DNA of 9,814 nucleotides from JBBRMY01 sp038230595 (GTDB taxonomy: Bacteria; Bacteroidota; Ignavibacteria; Tepidaquicellales; Tepidaquicellaceae), in the NCBI GenBank assembly GCA_038230595.1, contig JBBRMY010000100.1, positions 1 to 9,814 of the forward strand. The letters are read 5' to 3'. Position 1 is the stretch's first letter. Each line of letters starts with the position of its first letter. The notes under the pieces were generated by a model. That model did not search any database. It saw nothing but the letters and a program-made list of their open reading frames with translations, and was not told the DNA's origin. Positions 5,943 through 9,814 of this stretch are shown one piece after another. The position numbers and the translations under genes are program-made.

Positions 5943-7415
5943 ATGAAGCTTTTCTTAATCCTTTTAATTCTTTCCATATACGCAAACCTTTTTTCGCAAA
6001 CTGATACAGAAAAATATTTAAGATCTCGTGGACATTTTTATTCCTCCGACAGCATATCTAAATCAAGTTCCGATGTAGTGCTGAATGATAATGAGCAGCG
6101 TCTCGATAATTATTTAAAAGAGCTTCGGAAAAATTATATTGTAAATTCAGGTGTGCAGTTTCCTCCTGCTAATTATTTCTACAAGTACAGGAATATGATT
6201 GACACTTCAATTATTTATAAAGTGTTTCAGCAGATGCCAAAAGGCACAATGCTTCATATACATTCAACAGCTATGGGTGATGCAGAGTGGCTTGTAAAAA
6301 AAGCTTCATATATGGATAACTGTTACTTCTATAATTCTGACAATGGCAAGGAAACCTATGGCACAATGCATTTTTATACTTCAGGTACTGCTCCTGAAAA
6401 TTGGGTACTTATAAAAGAGTTAAGAGATAAAGACTCTGATTTTGATAACAAGCTTTTAAAGCTTTTAACTTTCAGCGCAGATGACGAAGGCAGTGCAGTT
6501 ATATGGGAAGATTTTGAAAAGATCTTCAACCGCATGTCAGGTTTGATAGAATATCTTCCCGTTTATAAAGAGTATACAAAAAATGCTCTCGAAATTTTAT
6601 TAAAAGATAATGTTCAGCATATCGAGCTTCGAACCGGCATGAATGGAATTTACGATCTGGATCGGAAGTATGATTATTTTGACTTTGCCAAGATCTACAG
6701 TGAAGTTATAAGTGAAATGCAGGTAAAATATCCTCATTTCACGAGCAAATTAATTTTTTCAGGGTGGCGAGGCAATACACCTGAAGGAGTAATGAAGTAC
6801 ATAAACACAGCTTTCTCAATAAAGAAAAAATATCCTGATCTTCTTGCAGGCTTTGATCTTGTTGGTGAAGAAGATGCAGGCCATAGCACTGATTTCTTCC
6901 TGAAGGAGTTTCTGGCAAAAGATTCACTGGAGAAAGTATATAACCTGTCATTGCCTTTTTATTTTCATGACGGCGAAAGCACTTTGCCGGGCGATATAAA
7001 TTTATATGATGCAATTCTTCTTAAAACAAAACGCATAGGGCACGGCATAAATTTATTCAGGTTTCCTGTCCTCGAGCAAATTGTAAAAAAAGAAAGTATC
7101 TGCATGGAAGTTTCTCCGTTAAGCAACCAGATCTTAGGATATGTACAGAACCTTAGAATGCATCCGGCATCAGGTTATATAAATAAAGGGATTCCCGTTG
7201 CCATAAGCTCCGATGACCCGCAGATATTTAATTACAAAGGATTAACGTATGATTTCTGGACTGCGTACATGGCATGGGAACTAGATTTACGTCAGGTAAA
7301 AACTCTCGCATTGAACTCACTTAAATACTCAGCTTTGAATAAAAGTGAATATGAGGCCGCATTAAAATATTTTCTAAATGAATGGGATAGGTGGGTGGAA
7401 AATAGTATACGATAA
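5943..7415 (+). CDS. Exported adenosine deaminase, ADA2/ADGF-like
   Basis: The 490-residue protein starts at the ATG at 5943, which begins a signal peptide (MKLFLILLILSIYANLFS). An upstream in-frame start at 5904 would overlap the putative -7 element. It belongs to the metal-dependent adenosine deaminase superfamily and hydrolyses adenosine or deoxyadenosine to inosine and ammonia. Motifs in order: MPKGTMLHIH (H105, H107, zinc), FHDGE (H342 zinc, E345 catalytic), KRIGHG (H367) and ISSDDPQIF (D424 zinc, D425). The C-terminal part (MEVSPLSNQIL, LRMHPASGY, GLTYDFWTAYMAW) is closer to the secreted ADA2/ADGF family than to cytosolic ADA. The N-terminal 19-100 region fits the extra helical domain of ADGFs. 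The usual HAGE is HDGE here. No Shine-Dalgarno is evident. The predicted place is periplasm or outside. The gene stands alone, 352 bases from the upstream gene. Confidence 0.9.
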   Translation: MKLFLILLILSIYANLFSQTDTEKYLRSRGHFYSSDSISKSSSDVVLNDNEQRLDNYLKELRKNYIVNSGVQFPPANYFYKYRNMIDTSIIYKVFQQMPKGTMLHIHSTAMGDAEWLVKKASYMDNCYFYNSDNGKETYGTMHFYTSGTAPENWVLIKELRDKDSDFDNKLLKLLTFSADDEGSAVIWEDFEKIFNRMSGLIEYLPVYKEYTKNALEILLKDNVQHIELRTGMNGIYDLDRKYDYFDFAKIYSEVISEMQVKYPHFTSKLIFSGWRGNTPEGVMKYINTAFSIKKKYPDLLAGFDLVGEEDAGHSTDFFLKEFLAKDSLEKVYNLSLPFYFHDGESTLPGDINLYDAILLKTKRIGHGINLFRFPVLEQIVKKESICMEVSPLSNQILGYVQNLRMHPASGYINKGIPVAISSDDPQIFNYKGLTYDFWTAYMAWELDLRQVKTLALNSLKYSALNKSEYEAALKYFLNEWDRWVENSIR

Positions 7416-7460
7416 TTATCATATTTGCCAGGATTATTTTAGAACTTCATCCTATTTTAG

Positions 7461-7589
7461 TATACTTGGTTAGTTCAAAAACATATCGGCATCAGAACAA
7501 CGGATGAATTTGTTTCGACGGCACTTTTTAATAATAACAACTGGACAGGATTAGGAAGGAGTGTGACGAACGTGTTTACTATGAGATAG
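7461..7589 (+). pseudogene. 3'-terminal remnant of a paralogue of the 4334-5590 gene
   Basis: These 42 codons plus TAG translate to YTWLVQKHIGIRTTDEF, then VSTALF, NNNNWTGLGRS and VTNVFTMR. This matches the last 43 residues of the protein at 4334-5590. By hand count 34 of 42 residues and 98 of 126 bases are identical; of the 24 changed codons, 16 are synonymous. An in-frame TAG sits just before the match (7458-7460), and I find no upstream continuation, so it is a truncated relic and not a gene. The bias to silent change suggests the parent was a functional, long-diverged paralogue before truncation. Confidence 0.88.
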
Positions 7590-7714
7590 TAAATTGAATT
7601 TTAAGAAGATTGTAATGAGTTTAAACTTGATAAGTTTAATCTATCAAAATTCTTTGCCTCTATTAGCTAAAGGAAATTATTTTTTATAAATAAAGGTTAC
7701 TAAAGCTCAATATT

Positions 7715-7801
7715 AGTGAATTTATATTGCAGCGCTATGGTCAATTACAATTTGGTGGATTGGTGAGAACTATGACGAGAATGCTATTAATGAAGCCATG
7801 A
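7715..7801 (+). pseudogene. Second, more decayed 3' remnant of the same gene family
   Basis: Allowing two small deletions (1 base near 7727, 2 bases near 7756), the translation reads SEF, AALW, a W, then GLVRTMTRMLLMKP and a stop at 7799-7801. It lines up with DEF, TALW, NNNNW, GLGRSETRMFKMKP and stop at the end of the 4334-5590 gene. Similarity may reach back to about 7695. The frameshifts make it a clear relic. It is a separate copy from the one at 7461, being closer to the main gene in its TRM-MKP ending. Confidence 0.65.
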
Positions 7802-7869
7802 AGTAATTATCAGCTTGTTTTTAAGGTCATGTACACTATATCGCAATAAAAAATAAATATGAATAACAA

Positions 7870-9814
7870 TTAATATGATAACGGTTGATGTTTCTCTATG
7901 GCAAATTTTATTCTATCAGAGTCTTCTTTGATTCCGTGTGTTATATATCTTGTAATATAGAAATTCAAAGCATCGCTTTTAGTGTTTGCAAAAATTGTTG
8001 TTCTTTCTCTTTCTTCTTCTACCTTCAAGTATTTCAAAAATAAATAAACACTTTTACGCTTTTTTTCTAAATCTTGCTTTCCTTTTTCTAAAGGAATTTG
8101 TAAAATTATTTGATTAAAAATATTTGAATCATAAAAAGGAGTATCTTGCAAAACTAACAATAAATATTGAAACCTATTAATCAAAAAGTTAAAATAGTAG
8201 TGAGCTTTTAAAGTAGGTCTTATATTATCCGATTCGACATCAAACATTTGTGGTAAAATATCCATTGAAATACTACTTGTCTCTAACATTTTAAATTTAA
8301 GTAATAATTTTAACTCATTTATTATTGAAGTTTTAGTAAAGCCATAGCTTTCAAAAAAAGTTATCAATTTTTCAGTACTATAAAAATCCGAAGTATGTCT
8401 TTCAAAATTCATACAAGCATCAAGTAAGAATTTCAAAATCCTAATTTTGATAAATAAATTTTTATTTCCATCGGCAGGTTTAAATAGGTTATTTATTACA
8501 CTATAATCAGATGAATATAAAAGTTTGTTTTCAAAGCCTAATGATTTAACAAACTCCCAAATTGGAATTCGATAGTTTTGGCCGAGGACATATTGAGCCA
8601 TGTTCGTATGACCTGAAGTTAAAAATTTGTCAAATGTTAATAGCCCTAATCTAATATTTGGAAATGTTGTAGAATAAAGAAAATCCAATATTTCTTCATT
8701 ACCAGAATCAAAGAGAGTATATTTTATATTGCTAAAAAAAAGTTTTAACTTTTGTTTTGTAAGTTTAACCGTTAGGTTTCCTACTCCTCCTGTAACATAC
8801 TTGTCAAAGTCATAATGGTTTAATAAAAAATCAATTCTTTTTTGTAAAACTTCTTTATATGGAGGAGGTGTTATGTGGTAAACATTTGACCTAAATGCAT
8901 CAAAAGGAGTCGTATTCTTAAATCGATAATAATAGCCTTCACGTAGTGAAATGATAATTCCACATTTTAATTTTCGTACTAAGGTTTGAGAAAATAAAAA
9001 TACAGTCTTTTGTATTTCTTCATCCATTTGATCGGCATTGTCAAAAATAATAATCAATTTTCTGTGACAATACTGAGACAAATAACGAGATAATTTTTCT
9101 AAATGGTATGGTAGATTTGCTCTTTGTTCTATTAAGAAATCAGATAATTTTTCATTGTATAATTTATCATCATTATCTTTATAATATTTCCAAATACCTT
9201 TATCGTTTAATTCTATATCAGTTTTGTAAATTTTTTGAAGAATATGTAAATCAGTTAAGTTTAAATTATTATATTTGAAAATCAAATTGTCTATAATTTC
9301 TTTATATATTACATTGTTGTTTTCTATTATATCAGCTTTGTTGTATTTTCTAAAATCTAAATAAACAACAGGCTTAGTCTTTTCATCATCTTCTGTATAA
9401 TCTATTTTAAATAAATAATTTATAAATGTTGACTTTCCCGCTCCAGTACCACCTATTAATACAATTGGGTCAATAGGTTTTAGATCAAATTTTGAATATT
9501 CTTTATCTAAATCAATTTTTATTTGCTTTTGTAAATTTTCAGTGTTTCTTATTGGAATAGCTGTACTTGGTGGTGCATCATCGAAAATTTTGTCTATTTC
9601 AGATTTATTTTTTTTCGTTTCTTCAGTTTTAATGAAACATTCTTTCAATAATATCTTGTCATCAAAATCACTATCGTTTGTCGCAATATCTCCAAATAAT
9701 AATTGAATAATAGGAACTATTTGTGAGCTCAGGTCATTTCTTATTAACTCTTCATTCTTATCCTTAAAATGTTCGATAACAAAATGTGCTTTATTCGGAG
9801 CTATATAATTTGGA
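7870..9814 (-). CDS. P-loop NTPase, STAND/AAA+-like (5' partial)
   Basis: 647 residues are visible and the frame is open to the window's right edge. A TTG at 9648 could serve as start, but the 55 codons before it read as normal protein (for example HFVIEHFKDKNEELI), so the gene very probably begins outside. Counting from the edge, the Walker A GGTGAGKST is at about residues 121-129 and the Walker B KLIIIFDNAD at about 252-261. A strand with a possible sensor arginine (IIISLREGYYYRF, Arg at about 291) follows. The C-terminal half is helical; the segment FFESYGFTKTSIINELKLLL looks like a winged-helix element. No membrane segments are seen. The 131-residue distance from the Walker A Lys to the Walker B Asp is long for STAND or AAA+ domains. 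The gene is strikingly AT-rich (11 of 60 G/C at 9301-9360, against 25 of 60 at 2701-2760 in amt), suggesting horizontal origin. Function and family are not recognised; STAND or ORC-like ATPases of defence systems are one possibility. Confidence 0.8.
   Translation of the reverse strand, partial: PNYIAPNKAHFVIEHFKDKNEELIRNDLSSQIVPIIQLLFGDIATNDSDFDDKILLKECFIKTEETKKNKSEIDKIFDDAPPSTAIPIRNTENLQKQIKIDLDKEYSKFDLKPIDPIVLIGGTGAGKSTFINYLFKIDYTEDDEKTKPVVYLDFRKYNKADIIENNNVIYKEIIDNLIFKYNNLNLTDLHILQKIYKTDIELNDKGIWKYYKDNDDKLYNEKLSDFLIEQRANLPYHLEKLSRYLSQYCHRKLIIIFDNADQMDEEIQKTVFLFSQTLVRKLKCGIIISLREGYYYRFKNTTPFDAFRSNVYHITPPPYKEVLQKRIDFLLNHYDFDKYVTGGVGNLTVKLTKQKLKLFFSNIKYTLFDSGNEEILDFLYSTTFPNIRLGLLTFDKFLTSGHTNMAQYVLGQNYRIPIWEFVKSLGFENKLLYSSDYSVINNLFKPADGNKNLFIKIRILKFLLDACMNFERHTSDFYSTEKLITFFESYGFTKTSIINELKLLLKFKMLETSSISMDILPQMFDVESDNIRPTLKAHYYFNFLINRFQYLLLVLQDTPFYDSNIFNQIILQIPLEKGKQDLEKKRKSVYLFLKYLKVEEERERTTIFANTKSDALNFYITRYITHGIKEDSDRIKFAIEKHQPLSY

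Larger units (their letters stand above)
7416..7869. other. Gap with two gene remnants and no intact gene
   Basis: This 454-base stretch between the deaminase and NTPase genes has no full gene. It holds the two paralogue remnants listed separately. Between them is AT-rich sequence with one short inverted repeat, TTAAACTT-GAT-AAGTTTAA (7621-7639), without a following T-tract. I see no clear terminator for either flanking gene. Confidence 0.7.

Noticed and set aside
6739..7014. Minus-strand frame inside the deaminase gene
   Set aside because: The plus-strand frame here encodes conserved deaminase motifs; this frame has none.
7748..7803. Short frame reading WWIGENYDENAINEAMK
   Set aside because: It is an out-of-frame reading of the second remnant; the overlapping frame matches the intact protein's tail far better.
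9646..9648. TTG as start codon of the NTPase
   Set aside because: The frame remains open for another 55 sensible codons to the edge, and TTG here lacks a ribosome binding site; the gene is treated as 5' partial.

Overview
The window looks like chromosomal DNA from a member of the Bacteroidota/Ignavibacteriota (FCB) lineage. The evidence is a C-terminal type IX secretion (T9SS) sorting domain carrying the NYPNPFNPTT motif, two TAnnTTTG-like promoter elements, and mostly weak or absent Shine-Dalgarno sequences. I cannot name a species. Much of the window is ordinary household and envelope DNA; the right end changes character sharply.

Layout, left to right. (1) 1-999 (+): 3' part of a secreted protein with Asp-box/BNR-like repeats and a T9SS tail. 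(2) 1002-2126 (-): an exported BBP2/OmpL-like beta-barrel porin. (3) 2281-3510 (-): the ammonium channel Amt, which lies upstream of the porin in the same orientation, so the two may form one unit. A palindromic interspersed element sits between them. (4) 3511-4333: a gene-poor stretch with GTCATCC-headed repeats, hairpin copies, a tRNA with CAT anticodon on the minus strand, and its terminator. (5) 4334-5590 (+): a secreted protein with a carboxypeptidase-regulatory-like domain and a distinctive C-terminal tail. (6) 5591-5942: more copies of the hairpin repeat in nested inverted repeats. (7) 5943-7415 (+): an exported ADA2/ADGF-type adenosine deaminase. (8) 7416-7869: two decayed remnants, both matching the 3' end of the gene at 4334-5590. 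(9) 7870-9814 (-): a very AT-rich P-loop NTPase gene, possibly STAND- or AAA+-like, whose 5' end lies beyond the window.

The clearest functional themes are nitrogen and nucleoside use. Amt with a co-oriented outer-membrane porin could serve ammonium entry, and an exported adenosine deaminase releases ammonia and inosine from adenosine. This link is inference. The best unexplained observations are the paralogue remnants after the deaminase gene, the interspersed hairpin family whose stems covary between copies, and the AT-rich NTPase, which may be the edge of an accessory or defence-type locus.
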